From positions 17,127,501-17,191,500 of the forward strand of contig NC_067287.1 of assembly GCF_020740795.1 (NCBI RefSeq): a stretch of 64,000 nucleotides of DNA, in the 5' to 3' direction. The position numbers were made by a program, and so were the translations under genes. The DNA comes from Apus apus. Lineage: Eukaryota; Chordata; Aves; Apodiformes; Apodidae. Below the pieces are notes generated by a model. That model was not told where the DNA came from. It worked only from the letters and a program-made list of their open reading frames with translations, and ran no database searches. Positions 12,401-22,558 of this stretch are shown one piece after another (position 1 is the first letter of the stretch; each line of letters opens with the position of its first letter).

Positions 12401-15400
12401 TATCCCCAGGGTGGAGTTTGGATGGAGTTTCCTAGCTAAGTCCTGTAGCCATGCAGAGGAGCACACCCGTGCAGGAGGAGAGATGAGGAGGCAGGAAGGT
12501 TTATCTGCCAAGCCTCTGCAGTGCTAGAAGTCCCCCATCTGGCTAGATGGCAGGAAAGTGAAATTCATTATCCTGAGAAGGAATTAAAGGCAAATGAAAG
12601 ACAATCTGAGCATCTGCTGCACACATCCAGGACAGGAGAATCAGAGCTTCACAGGGTCCTCCTTGCTGGTGCTATGTAACTATAACAGAATAACAAACCT
12701 GCCTGTCCTGCCACCAGCGTACAGCTGTCCCTGAACTGGGGGTTAAAAAGTCTACTCAGAGCAGATAGGTTGTGGGTAACAAGGCCACATGTCTAGCCAG
12801 AAGAGGTGATGTGCCACATTGCAGCTCTAGCACTGCGTCTGTGGGCTGGTCTCTCTGGTCGGAGGCTCTGCTCCTCTGTTGCTGGCAGAGGGGAGCCAGC
12901 TGCCGCAGCCGGGGCTGGCGCCGTGAAGAGGGTATGGTATCATTTACAGTTTGAAGCTGTGGCTCCAGGGAGTCTGTGTCCTGCAGGGACCTTAGCTGTC
13001 CCCTACCTGCTTTACAGGCTGCTCACTCCTTCCCCCAGCCTTTTCTCTGCAGGCACATTCCACAGGCAATGCAACACTTCCGCCCATTTGCCACTTCCTT
13101 TCCTATCTGCTGTCCCCTCATGGTCTCCTTGGAGTCCTTCTTTGTCATTTTGCTCTTATTGTCAGGAGTATCTTCCCCTTCTGATTCTCTGCCTGGTTTC
13201 CCTTGCATGGCTTCCCTCATGCTGTAGACTCCTATTTTTTCTCCCTCTCCCATGTGGAGACTCCCAAGGGTCTCTTATGCTCCCTCCTTGTGCTTCATCT
13301 CTGGCGCTTTAGAGCTTCACCAGCTTCTCCCTCAAAACAAACCCAGGAGAACACCAGTGTGTTGCAGAGTCCTGATTTTGAGCTGCAGGGACAGAGAAAG
13401 TCTTTAATCTCTGGTGCCTGGCTTCTGGTACGTCTCTGAGCTGGACTCTGAACAAGAGCCTTGCAGGACCAAGCAATGGCATGCAGAGCTTGTAAGGAGG
13501 AGGATCTTGGCCTGATGCAGCCACAGTTATCTGGTGTGAACAAAGGCACAGGCTGGCCAGGGAATGAGAGGCACCAGGCTAGCTGGAAAGCACAGCTCTG
13601 ATTTTGTTTGGTGGAGAGGTCCCATCAGGGGCACCCTGTGGTTAGGTGGAGTGTGTGGCATGGAAGACATGCTGTAGGAGCATGATCTTGGGCAAGAGCA
13701 GTGGGTCTTGGGGAAGAAAAGCAGGAGCAAGGAGGTCACTGAAAAAGATGGGTAGGGTAAGGAGGACAGACGTGGGATTAGGTAGGACATTGTATATTTG
13801 GACAGGGGGGATTCAGAGCGTGGGTCACAGTGGCAGTAGTGAGACAAGTATTGGGTTGAGGGAGGGGTATGTTACTGTTTGGTCACAGCAAGTGTTGTGT
13901 TTCCAGACTGTTGGTAGCTGGGCACAGTCTTGGTCTGAGCCTTCTCCCTCTCTCTTTTTCCCTGCCCCTCCCAGCACTTCCATGAGGCTGCATACATGGC
14001 AGATGACCGTCAAGACCTCCTCAATGCAATCAACGAGTTCTTGGACTGCAGCATTGTCATCCCCCCATCGGAGGTGGAGGGGAAAGATTTGCTCAAATCC
14101 ATTGCCACCTTCCAGAAGTTGCTGCTGAGGAAGAGGAAGGAAAGAGAGCAGAAGTCTATAAAGGAGGGGGCTGTCCAGGAAGCCAAAGGTCTCTCCACTC
14201 ACATTTGGGCAAAAGAGTTTGTGCCTAGAGCCTTGTGTGCCCCAGTGGGCCCTTTCCTCACAGAGCCTGGCAGAGGGGTGAGCGGGGCCTGGCTCCTGCA
14301 GTGGCGGGGGGGGACAAGGGGAGGCAGGACAGTGGCTGTGGGCAGCTCTGGCAGCTGGGGACAGCTGGAGACAGCGTACAGTCACAGGGGCCCATCTGAT
14401 TAGCACCACTGGAGGAAGGTCTCCTCGGGGTTTGGGGGAGTGGGGCAGCCCGAGGGCAGACCTGCATTTCCAGGCTCAAGCCCTGCCCTCCATGCACCTC
14501 CAGAGCTGTGTGAAGTGAAAGCTGAGGAAGAAGAGGAGGAAGCTGAGGATGACCCTTTGAAGCGGACCGGGATATTTTTTGGAGGTCTGGTTCGAGACAT
14601 AAAGCGCAGGTACCCCAAATACCTCAGTGACATCAGAGATGCCTTGCACAGCCAGTGTCTCGCGGCCGTTCTCTTCATCTACTTTGCTGCTCTCTCTCCT
14701 GCCATCACCTTCGGGGGACTCCTAGGTAATGGGCCTGCTTTCTGGTCTGCTCTTTGCACGCTGGGACACTGGCTGTGTCTGTGTGGTGCTGTGCTGGGGT
14801 GGGCTTCAGTGCTGCTAGCTCGGGCAGAGCAGCAGTGCTGCGCATCGGCTGCTGCCTTGTCCCCTCCCTGCCACTTGGCCTCTCCAGCCTTGGCTCCCCA
14901 GGCTCCTCCTGTGCTCCTTGCCCAATGCAGGGGACCTCTGGCTGATGGGACAGGGACCTGCCTCCTCCGTCTGGAGCTGTGTCTGCAGCCTGCCTGCCTG
15001 CAGTGATGGTGGTTGTGTCTGGGCTATGACACTGACACGTTGTTCTCTTTCCCAGGAGAGAAAACTGAGGGTCTCATGGGGGTCTCCGAGCTGATAATCT
15101 CCACCTCGGTTTTAGGGATCCTATTCTCCCTGCTTGGAGCCCAACCGCTCCTGGTCATTGGCTTCTCAGGGCCTCTGCTGGTGTTTGAAGAAGCTTTTTA
15201 CAAGGTACATGTGAAGCAGTGTCTGTGTGTGGCACCCACTTGCTCTGCCCTTGCACTGGGGAGGGCAATCAGCATTTCTCCAAAGGGTCTGTGGTGGTGT
15301 GGAATCCTTGGGTCCTGCCAGGCTGCTCTCAGCTCAGCTGGGGCTAGCCCTGCCTTTGCTGACCCTTTGCAGGTCATGCCAGAAGGACTTCTGCCTCTTG

Positions 15401-18400
15401 TTGCTGTATCCTGTGGGCTGAGGTGTGACAGTAGTAATAGTGCTCCTCTACCTTCTGGCTGTGAGGGGAGCATCATCCCCCAGCCCTGTGCTGTAGCTCA
15501 TCCTGGCACAAAGGAATACCTGTAGCTGCATCTTAAAATACTGCTCCACAATACTTTCCTATTCTTGGAGTTTCCTTCAAATACCATTTCATAATTTTTA
15601 CCTTTGTCCAGGTTTCCTTGTCAACAACATGCAGTGTATCACACATTTTGGATGTCCCACCTAAAATATTCTCACCTCTCAGGAGGACCCCAAGGGTATG
15701 GGAGCCCAAGGCCAATGCAGAGATAATCCTGGCCAGCCACAATGAACATGTTTCTTTCTCAAGTAGCATGACCTCTTCACTGTTAAAAAACATCCCTGTG
15801 TCACTGTGCTTTCAAGCAGAGGGTCTAAGCCTTCTCCTTTTTTCTCTGAGCACGTCTGAGCTTTTAAAGCATGTTTTTTCCTACAGCTAGATTTTCACCT
15901 TGGTGTGTCAAGAGTTTGGAGCCAGTGATGCCGTTGCACAGTGGGGGTTTCTCTGCTCTCCTGTGACTGGAGCACCTCTCCTATGAAGACAGGCTGAGAA
16001 AGCTGGGATTGTTCAGCTTGGAGAAGAGAAGGCTCCAGGGAGACCTTGTAGCAGCTTTCCAGTACCTGAAGGGGGCTACGGGAAAGCTGGAGAGGGACTT
16101 TATATAAGGGCATGTAGCGACAGGACAAGGGGTAATGGTTTTAAGCTGGAAGAGGGAAGATTTAGGTTTGAAATTAGGAATAAATTCTTCACTATGGGGG
16201 TGGTTTGATGCTGGAACAGGTTGCCTAGAGAAGTTGTGGATGCCCCTTCCCTCAAAGTGTTCAAGGGAGCTGAGAGTCCCATGGAGCTGGATGGGACTTT
16301 GAGCAACCTGGTCTAGTGCAGGTGTCCCTGCCCATGCAGGAGGGCTTTTCTCCACACACAGACAACTGAGAGTGCATGCAGGGTGCTGTCTGGGACCGTG
16401 CCCCAGCTAAGGTAGCCTTCGTGCATCAGGGCTTAGCAGGCTGCTTAGACTCTCCTTTGCTGGGAACAGGCTTTTGCTGTTGAGTGCATGGAGCGGTGGA
16501 GAGCTGTGTAGGAGAAATTACATCTCTATATGGGTGGGATGGGGGGCATCATGCATGGGATGGATTCAGCAGAGAGTGAAGGACGTACTATTACAAAGAC
16601 TGAAGTGGTAAAAAAGTGCTTGGTGTGAGCTGGCTGTTGTTAATGCAAAGTTTGCAACTTTACCTGTGACTCCAGGTCTCTGGAGTCTCGCTTTCTCTGC
16701 TGGATGCCTGAGTAGATGTGGATGCTTTTTTTCCAGGACAGTCTGTGATCTTAATGAGGAGGAGATGCGGGAGGCAGCCTGAGGAGCTGTGAATAACTCC
16801 TTCCCCTTTCCATTTCAGTTCTGCCAGACGCAAGGGATTGAGTATCTGACAGGCAGAGTGTGGATTGGTCTATGGCTCATCGTCTTCATCTTCATTATCG
16901 TGGCAGCTGAGGGAAGCTTCTTGGTGCGCTACATCTCGCCCTTCACCCAGGAGATCTTTGCTTTCCTCATCTCTCTCATCTTTATCTACGAGACCTTCTA
17001 CAAACTGTACAAGGTGAACCTTCCCCAGGGAGATGGGCTCCCACATCTCTTGGTCCCCCAGGAACCTTCTGCTTTAGGATACAGGAGGCAGGGCAGCAGG
17101 GTCAGCACAGCCACAGCTTTCCTAGGTGTTCTGCAGAGCAGTTCTTTGCTGGCCTCTCATGCCTCAGCCCAGCTGGGCCCTGTGACACCACAGAGGCTGT
17201 CAGGACAATCCCTAATGTCTGTTTCCCCTTCTCTTCCTGCAGGAGGCATTAAAGAGGGGCCACTTTTCTCTCCCCAGCCCTCTCCAGCTGGGTAGGTTGT
17301 GAGGCGAGGTGACAGATGCTGGGATTGTCCACGCTCACCATCTGCTGCCCTCACCTCTCCACAAAGCAGGACACCTCCGCATCCCCCTGCCCCCAGTAGT
17401 GACAGTGTCTCCCTGCCTCTCCTTGCAGTGACGGTGCCTGTTGCTTCTCTCACCTGCCCAGGTGTTTGCAGAACATCCTCTGCTGAAGTTCTACCCACCG
17501 AATGTGCAAAGCGGCCTGAATGCCAGCATGCTCTCTGCAGATGCGATGTCCCTGGGAATCAGGATGCAGCCCAACACTGCACTCCTCTCCCTCATCCTCA
17601 TGCTAGGCACCTTCTTCATCGCCTTCTTTATGCGCAAGTTCAAGAACAGTCGTTTCTTAGGAGGAAAGGTGAGAAGTTTCTGGGACCCAGACGTTAAGGA
17701 CAAGGGAAATGCCAAAAAGAATAATAAAATTCTTCTTGCTACAGCCTTATGTTCTCTAGGGCATTTGGGCTGTCCCCTAAAGAAACACTAGCAGTCCCTT
17801 AAATACCATGCAGAAGGGATGGTAACCAAACCCAGGTTGCAGATCAGACCTGGCTATTGATGGTATCTGCACTGTCCTGCTTCAGTGACCTTTGCTGAAA
17901 AATTCCTTGGACCTTGGGAAAGTTCCTTTGGCTGGATACAAATCTGTTTAACTAGAATTTAGGAAGGGGAGCTACAACTTGTGCCGTTTGGACATCTCTG
18001 TATATGCAGGGCATCTGTGTAATACCTGGAGAACCACCAAATAGGCCAGTTGGAGCAATTATTTAGTCATGTCAAAGTGGCTGGAGGACTGTGTGTTAAG
18101 TGGGTGGTGGGATGTGCCCCACGGGCCAAGGTTGGGTTCCCTTGTCCTGCTCATCAGCATTATTCAGGTTTGCAGTGGTGCTGGACTCCACCTGGCCCTT
18201 GGTTGTGCCATACACTCCCTGTAGCAGACTGGGTGCACAGAGCCATCCTGTTCCCTTTGCCAGCAATGATGTGTGTTCTGCAGGCTCGGCGGATCATTGG
18301 CGACTTTGGGATCCCCATCTCCATCCTGGTCATGGTGTTGGTGGATTACACCATCACCGACACATACACGCAGGTAGGTGCCAGTGCTACCACCAGAGCT

Positions 18401-21400
18401 CCTCCTGCAGCCCAGCAGTGAACCCTGTGGCACCATGGCCTGCTCTTGTGCAATGAGGGATTTGTGTTTCCTGCCTCTTTAGTCAGAACAGCACAAAGCA
18501 AACAGAAATGCTCCCCTTGTCCTCACTCCCACGCTCAAGGGAAGCTCCAAGTCTCTCAAGGAGTCTGAAACCAGAGGTAAAGGGACTGGAGTGCCCCTGG
18601 TGTCTCTCTGATAGTACAGCCAATAGTAGAGGAGGCTTTAGGGGACTGGAGAGATTCAGTGCAGGTAATTTCTTGTTTGTAACTCTTAAATCTTGTTGTC
18701 AGTTGGCAAGACATAAGTTGGTTATGGACACTGAAGGGGGTGGCTTACAGAGTGGGGGTGGTTTCAGTGGGGTGCTTGTCATGGGTTTAGTACTTGACAT
18801 ATTTATACTCTCCTTGACTATAGGCTACTACATATTTTGATCACTTAAATCTCAAACACAATGATCTTTTTCCCAGTTTATGCACAAACTTAAATGTTGT
18901 CAAACAAACCCATTTCACAGGTTTCATTTTTTGCCCCCTTTTTTAGTAGATGTGTAGTTATATCTTTTTGGTTTGGTATTTCTTTTGACTAATATCAGGG
19001 AGAATGTGAAAGGTAGTTCCTGTTTAGCATGCAAGCTTTTTATCAAAACAGCCCAAGGCTTAACAGAATCCAGATGCATTTTTATTCATTTAAATTTCAA
19101 TGAAAAATCTGGTTTTATCAGACGTTAGTAAAATCGTGTACTTGGTACGTCCTTTTCATACCCTTCTACACTGCTGCAAGTAATATCAAAAGCATTATCA
19201 TTTTGGTATTAACCCAGCATACGTACAAAGCTTTCCGAGAAAGCAGTACTTAGTTACACAGCTTAGCTCAAGTACAAGCATTCCAGGAATACTGTTCATA
19301 CTTGTGCTGATTAACATAAATGCAAATCATAAACTCTCCCTGTAGTGCTCACGCAGGCACATGACAAGAACTGCTATAGAGCAGTGCAGAGCTGGGAGTT
19401 CAAATGTTGATGAACGCCAGGTCAGGACAATGTACAACTAGAAGTCTGTGTGGTCTCTGATGGGAGCACAAACATGATATTCCCTCTGAACATGACCAAA
19501 GTGAGGTCATTTCCAGAGTATGTGGCCAGTTCTTGGTTCCACATTGCAAAAACAATAGTGGAAAAATGTCTCAGAAAAGGCTTGGAAAGTCTGGAAAGCA
19601 ACCTCAGAGGGGCAGGCAGCTCAGGGCGCTTGATTTGTCCAAGCAGAGGCCAAGGAGCATTTTAATCACACAAGAACTGACATAGGGGTGAGGTTCCTGA
19701 TGGAAGATATTTCCTTGGTCTCTTGGACAAAAAACAAGGAAATTCCAATAGCTGAAAGGAAATGGGACAGGCCTGTGTTAGGGGACATGGGATTTTTTGC
19801 ACTGAAGGGGATTATCCATGAGAAAGTCCTGCTTGGGTCAGAGTGGCTGACCCACCATCTGAGGCATTGAGACCAGGGAGACCAGGACGATCAAAGCTAG
19901 TCCTGTCTGAGGCTGTGGGCATGTGTGTATTGATGAGTAACTGCTGGGTTTTGTGGCTACACCATCAGAAGCTGAATGTTCCCTCTGGCCTGTCGGTCAC
20001 ATCTCCTCACAAGCGTGGCTGGTTCATTCACCCCATGGGCAGCAGTGGGACCTTTCCGCTGTGGATGATGTTTGCCTCTGCCATTCCTGCCCTCCTGGTC
20101 TTCATTCTTATCTTCATGGAGACACAAATCACTACGTGAGTATCACTCCCATAACTAAACCCTGGGCAGGCAAGGCTGGGACAGGACAAGACCTGCCTCT
20201 GCCAAGCACAGGAGGAAACCTCAAACCTGAGGTTGACAGCCACAGTCCCTTTCCTCAGCCTACTCCTTGTCCCCATGCACATCCTCTCCAAGGAGTGAAT
20301 GCTGTCCCTAGCCACAGTGCTATCCCTAGGCACGGGGGTGGGTCTGGCACTGACCTGGGCTCTTTTTCTTCCCAGGCTGATTGTGAGCAAGAAGGAGAGG
20401 AAGCTTCTGAAAGGCTCTGGCTTCCACCTGGACCTGCTGCTCATTGGCACTATGGGGGGGCTCTGTGCACTCTTCGGGCTGCCCTGGCTGACTGCTGCAA
20501 CAGTGCGCTCCGTCACCCATGTCAATGCCCTGACGGTCATGAGCAAGGCCATCGCACCTGGAGAGAAGCCCAAGATTGAGGAGGTGAAAGAGCAGCGTGT
20601 GACAGGAGTGCTTATTGCTGCCCTCGTTGGTGAGCCTCTGATGGGTGAAGCAGTGTGGGGGGCGGGGGTCAGGGCTGACCGCTTGAATCTTCTGGCAGCA
20701 TCCCTGCCCCACAGTGGGACCACCTTTGGTCTTTCTGCTTGCTGCCACCACCTACACTCACACCAGCCCTCCTCTGGTAGCCTTCAGTAATCCCCCCATG
20801 GTCAGTCCATCTCTGCAGCCCTACCAGCTAGACTTCTTTTGAGCTTCCTTTCCCTTGCACTCTGGGCCAAACGGAGATGAGGTGGGAGAGGGCGGAGGCT
20901 GACGTGCCTTATGGAGGGGCTGATGTGGGACATGCTGTGCCCTGAGCTCTGTCTGTGCAGGTCTGTCAATTGTGATGGGGAACATGCTGCGGCAGATCCC
21001 GCTGGCTGTGCTCTTCGGCGTCTTCCTCTACATGGGGGTTACCTCACTGACTGGCATCCAGCTCTATGAGCGGCTGCTCCTGATCTTCATGCCATCCAAG
21101 CACCACCCTGACCACATCTATGTTGTGAAGGTGAGGAAAGGCTGGTTGTGGGAAACTGGGTAATGAGGAGCAGAAGTAGAAGATACAGTCAAGAGGGAAT
21201 GATGCCTTGCTGCAGTGATGTTTGGCTTGGTGACCCTCCCTTGGCTGCAAGTTTGTGCCAAGAGGTAGTGCAGGCCATGCATGGAGGTGATACAGCGGTA
21301 CAACAGTGTGCTCACAGGCTGCACACAGGAGTGTATGGCCAGGATATTATTGACAGACTGTTTATTGGGATGATGCCTTGCTTGAATGAGTGCAGGGACA

Positions 21401-22558
21401 CTAGTGCCAGGTGGGTATGCTGCTAGGTGGCACAGAGCCTGGAGTGGTACAGAGAGGTCTGCCTTGCTGTAGAGCAGAGGCAGGTGAAGTGTGCAGTGGG
21501 ACTGTGTTACTGTTCTATGCTACGCAGAAGGGTTATGCTTTGCCAGTTGAGTCTTCATTAATCTCTGTGAAAGAAGAAAGTGAGCTTAGACTGCATTTTC
21601 CTCCCTAGGTAAAGACCTGGAGAATGAATCTGTTCACCTGCATACAACTGGCTTGCATTGTGCTGCTCTGGGTGGTGAAGTCTACGGTGGCATCCCTGGC
21701 CTTCCCCTTTGTCCTGATCATGACAGTGCCATTGCGACGCTTCGTGCTGCCTCGCTTCTTCCATGACAGGGAGCTCAAAGCGGTAAGCAGACAACTGTCC
21801 TAAGGGTCTAGCTTGCAACACTGGAGTGAGGTTGAGATTTGTCAGACCAAAAGGCTGGGAGATCCTCTTCGTTTAACAGCAGTAGGTGGGCTTCCTCAGA
21901 TCTTTAGCCCTGGGAATGCAGTGTGGGATGGATGGACAGCCTAGGGCAAGGAGACAGAGTATCCTGCCATGCAGAGGCCTGAAATAAGGGTTTTCTCTTC
22001 CATCCTCCTCCCCGTTTGTGGTTGCTTCATCAGGAAACTCCTCACTTCGCCACTGAGACAGCAGCAAGGTGAGCTCAGCAGCACACCAGAGCCTGTGGCT
22101 CCTTGGCACAGATGCACATAACCACAGTGCCAGGGTGCTGGCATCTCCTTTGCTGCCACCGACATCTTGAGCTGTTGGAGAGCAGCCTGCAGCAGCACCT
22201 ACAATTGGGTGATGCCAGCAGGGGAGGAGGGAGGAGCTGCTGTGCTGGACCAAAGCCCCAGTGGTGGGGAACTGTCAAACAAGACACAGGAAAGGATGAT
22301 GGGCTGGGGAAGCATGGACTGACATGAGGGGAAAAAAATGAGCCTGTTAGGAGGGGAAGGAGTAAGAGCTTTGCGCTTTCCAGCTGCCTGGCTCACTGCA
22401 CACTGATCCCTCAGTGCCAGGCTGGAACCCATGCTGGGGGTGGCTGTGGCCTTCAGAGCCCGGTCTCTGCTTCTCCCCAGTTGGACTCGGAGGATGCGGA
22501 GCCAAACTTTGATGAGGACGGCCAGGATGAGTACAATGAGCTGCACATGCCTGTGTGA
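298..22558 (+). CDS. SLC4A3: SLC4A3 (AE3) anion exchanger, 5'-partial, 19 exons in window
   Basis: Electroneutral Cl-/HCO3- exchanger of the plasma membrane (SLC4 family). Exons: 298-440, 1021-1232, 7773-7924, 8553-8733, 9281-9416, 9527-9701, 10111-10210, 11812-11996, 13975-14188, 14504-14725, 15056-15204, 16819-17013, 17462-17668, 18284-18373, 19969-20135, 20376-20629, 20961-21130, 21609-21782, 22481-22558. The lengths sum to 3204 nt (1067 codons plus stop) and every junction phase agrees. Order of parts: acidic and basic N-terminal cytoplasmic region, conserved band-3 cytoplasmic domain, then the multi-span exchanger domain. The C-terminus [22 protein letters not shown] matches AE3, not AE2 or AE1, which decides the paralog; its LDSED resembles the carbonic-anhydrase-binding acidic motif of AE1. 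Human AE3 is about 1232 residues, so roughly 165 N-terminal residues lie left of the window. No frameshift or internal stop is seen. Family assignment is very secure; AE3 rather than AE2 is secure from the tail and loop sequences. Confidence 0.96.
1021..1232 (+). CDS. SLC4A3: SLC4A3 exon, last exon unique to the long isoform
   Basis: Acceptor ggttcctacag and donor ATGAAAA/gtgagg. It encodes [15 protein letters not shown], then [16 protein letters not shown] and [17 protein letters not shown], segments I recall as closely matching mammalian AE3. It ends in phase 1, so the Ser codon is completed by the exon at 7773. Confidence 0.92.
1600..2139 (+). promoter_or_regulatory. SLC4A3: Candidate internal promoter/5'UTR of the short (cardiac) AE3 isoform
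   Basis: This GC-richer stretch lies directly upstream of the alternative first exon. It contains a GACGTCAT CRE-like site near 1719 and a CAGCTG E-box near 1880, but no clear TATA box. In mammals cAE3 is transcribed from a promoter inside the AE3 gene; placing it here is inference. The reading frame stays open from about 1648, so frame alone does not fix the start. Confidence 0.35.
2140..2377 (+). CDS. SLC4A3: SLC4A3 alternative first exon (cAE3-type N-terminus)
   Basis: The ATG at 2140 (A at -3) opens 79 codons, [15 protein letters not shown]...[15 protein letters not shown], followed by a strong donor GTAAGT at 2378. The exon ends in phase 1, exactly the phase of the exon at 1021-1232 that it would replace, so T+GC gives Cys before HRFED. 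Spliced to the downstream exons it predicts about 1028 residues; human cAE3 is about 1034. Mammalian cAE3 swaps the long N-terminus for a short unique one encoded by an exon inside the gene, in this same relative place. The middle is acidic and aromatic ([17 protein letters not shown]). An earlier in-frame ATG at 1648 is possible but the sequence before 2140 looks non-coding. Confidence 0.75.
3380..3475 (+). repeat. MIR-like SINE fragment
   Basis: The order of short matches follows the MIR/CORE-SINE body: a ctggctct block, then tgtgtgat.tcaggcaaa, then cacttaac and a cctgcctc.tggtctca block. It is old and diverged. Identified from memory of the consensus; edges are approximate. Confidence 0.55.
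4307..4962 (-). repeat. CR1 LINE, 3' portion, reverse orientation
   Basis: It begins catagaatcatagaatcac and runs through a gatcatcaagtccaaccc block, tctgggcagcctgttccaatg, and a segment ending near tcatattcagccac. This is the reverse complement of the CR1 3' end with its terminal ATTCTATG-type repeats, so the element is sense on the minus strand. It is one of the strongest signs of an avian genome. The 5' limit is approximate. Confidence 0.9.
7773..7924 (+). CDS. SLC4A3: SLC4A3 exon, first exon shared by long and short isoforms
   Basis: Acceptor ccatgtcttcag, donor CATGAG/gtatcc. It encodes [15 protein letters not shown], a basic linker with eight consecutive lysines (7880-7903, an AAG microsatellite), then LDRKPHE. 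Both first-exon choices enter here in phase 1. Confidence 0.95.
8553..8733 (+). CDS. SLC4A3: SLC4A3 exon, start of band-3 cytoplasmic domain
   Basis: Encodes [48 protein letters not shown]. These are signature segments of the SLC4 cytoplasmic domain. Phase 0 in, phase 1 out (CATG/gtgagt). Confidence 0.96.
9281..9416 (+). CDS. SLC4A3: SLC4A3 exon, cytoplasmic domain
   Basis: Encodes [16 protein letters not shown] and [17 protein letters not shown], strongly conserved in AE1-3. Acceptor cttctggcag, donor CACAG/gtgggt, phase 1 in and phase 2 out. Confidence 0.96.
9527..9701 (+). CDS. SLC4A3: SLC4A3 exon, variable cytoplasmic linker
   Basis: Encodes [14 protein letters not shown] followed by Ser/His/Asn-rich, low-conservation sequence and [16 protein letters not shown]. 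The linker in this place is variable throughout the family. Acceptor ctccccttcag, donor AAGGAG/gtgagg, phase 0 out. Confidence 0.93.
10111..10210 (+). CDS. SLC4A3: SLC4A3 exon with tandem (NAGNAG) acceptor
   Basis: Encodes [20 protein letters not shown]. The acceptor reads ccccagcag, so use of the first or second AG includes or skips one glutamine codon without changing frame (exon start 10111 or 10114). Donor GTGG/gtaaga, phase 1 out. Confidence 0.94.
11130..11650 (+). repeat. Decayed CR1/L3-type LINE reverse-transcriptase relic
   Basis: Broken translation shows the order KIMVELI, then (after frame damage) [11 protein letters not shown] and FHSLMRLE. This parallels the reverse-transcriptase region of CR1/L3 LINEs, where a gly-phe-x-x-gly-x-ser-cys block precedes an F-(Y/F)-DE block. 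Many stops and indels are present. Identification is from remembered family patterns; boundaries are approximate. Confidence 0.5.
11812..11996 (+). CDS. SLC4A3: SLC4A3 exon, cytoplasmic domain core
   Basis: Encodes [34 protein letters not shown] and [18 protein letters not shown], near-invariant SLC4A1-3 segments. Acceptor ctccttgtag, donor GACAAG/gtgagg, phase 0 out. Confidence 0.97.
11997..13974 (+). other. SLC4A3: SLC4A3 intron, nothing recognised
   Basis: Two kilobases with no repeat or exon that I can name. A pyrimidine-rich segment lies at 13010-13280. Confidence 0.6.
13975..14188 (+). CDS. SLC4A3: SLC4A3 exon, end of cytoplasmic domain
   Basis: Encodes [35 protein letters not shown] and [11 protein letters not shown]. 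The donor is uncertain: AAAG/gtctct at 14189 is weak but gives the phase-1 end needed by the next exon. A stronger-looking gtgagc at 14278 gives the wrong phase for either downstream acceptor. Confidence 0.9.
14504..14725 (+). CDS. SLC4A3: SLC4A3 exon, entry to membrane domain (TM1)
   Basis: An acidic run ([16 protein letters not shown]) precedes [18 protein letters not shown], then [20 protein letters not shown], the first membrane span. The acceptor at 14504 is assumed. An in-frame alternative acceptor (ctgcatttccag, exon start 14474) would add ten residues. Donor CTAG/gtaatg, phase 1 out. Confidence 0.94.
15056..15204 (+). CDS. SLC4A3: SLC4A3 exon, TM2-TM3
   Basis: Encodes [14 protein letters not shown], then [20 protein letters not shown], the AE1-3 hallmark around TM3. 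Acceptor tctttcccag, donor TACAAG/gtacat, phase 0 out. Confidence 0.97.
15966..16340 (+). repeat. CR1 LINE, sense on + strand, in SLC4A3 intron
   Basis: It contains the CR1 3' region in order: cacctctcctatgaagacag, a ttggagaagagaaggctcc block, an agagggactttatataaggg block, tggaacaggttgcctagaga, and a gagcaacctggtctagtg block. It stops near ctgcccatgcagg without the usual ATTCTATG tail. Fairly well preserved. Confidence 0.9.
16819..17013 (+). CDS. SLC4A3: SLC4A3 exon, TM4-TM5
   Basis: Encodes [39 protein letters not shown] and [13 protein letters not shown]. The KLYK region corresponds to the stilbene-reactive lysine region of AE1. Acceptor ccatttcag, donor TACAAG/gtgaac, phase 0 both ends (195 nt). 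Confidence 0.97.
17462..17668 (+). CDS. SLC4A3: SLC4A3 exon, third extracellular loop and following span
   Basis: Encodes [14 protein letters not shown], a variable loop with one N-glycosylation sequon (Asn-Ala-Ser), then [20 protein letters not shown] and [12 protein letters not shown]. Loop sequence and length vary among AE paralogs. Acceptor acctgcccag, donor GGAAAG/gtgaga; 207 nt, phase 0. Confidence 0.97.
18284..18373 (+). CDS. SLC4A3: SLC4A3 exon, membrane span
   Basis: Encodes [20 protein letters not shown] and [10 protein letters not shown]. Acceptor gtgttctgcag, donor ACGCAG/gtaggt, 90 nt in phase 0. Confidence 0.97.
18374..19968 (+). other. SLC4A3: SLC4A3 intron, AT-rich, nothing recognised
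   Basis: From about 18840 to 19440 the base composition shifts to clearly AT-rich relative to the surrounding gene. This may be an old insertion, but I cannot name one. No exon is supported. Confidence 0.5.
19969..20135 (+). CDS. SLC4A3: SLC4A3 exon, re-entrant/extracellular loop and span
   Basis: Encodes [19 protein letters not shown] (the KLxVPxG motif of AE proteins), then [19 protein letters not shown] and FMETQIT. Acceptor caccatcag, donor ACTAC/gtgagt, phase 2 out. Confidence 0.97.
20376..20629 (+). CDS. SLC4A3: SLC4A3 exon, membrane domain core
   Basis: Encodes [39 protein letters not shown] and [14 protein letters not shown], near-invariant across AE1-3. Acceptor ttcttcccag, donor GTTG/gtgagc, phase 1 out. 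Confidence 0.98.
20961..21130 (+). CDS. SLC4A3: SLC4A3 exon, membrane domain
   Basis: Encodes [38 protein letters not shown] and [13 protein letters not shown]. Acceptor gtctgtgcag, donor GTGAAG/gtgagg, phase 0 out. Confidence 0.98.
21609..21782 (+). CDS. SLC4A3: SLC4A3 exon, last membrane spans
   Basis: Encodes [40 protein letters not shown] and [11 protein letters not shown]. Acceptor cctccctag, donor AAAGCG/gtaagc, 174 nt in phase 0. Confidence 0.98.
22481..22558 (+). CDS. SLC4A3: SLC4A3 terminal coding exon
   Basis: Acceptor gcttctccccag. It encodes the acidic tail [19 protein letters not shown] ending MPV, with TGA at 22556-22558. The tail is the AE3 type. Confidence 0.98.
   Translation: MDSEDAEPNFDEDGQDEYNELHMPV

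Noticed and set aside
20028..20723. 231-codon minus-strand open frame
   Set aside because: Antisense shadow of conserved SLC4A3 exons.
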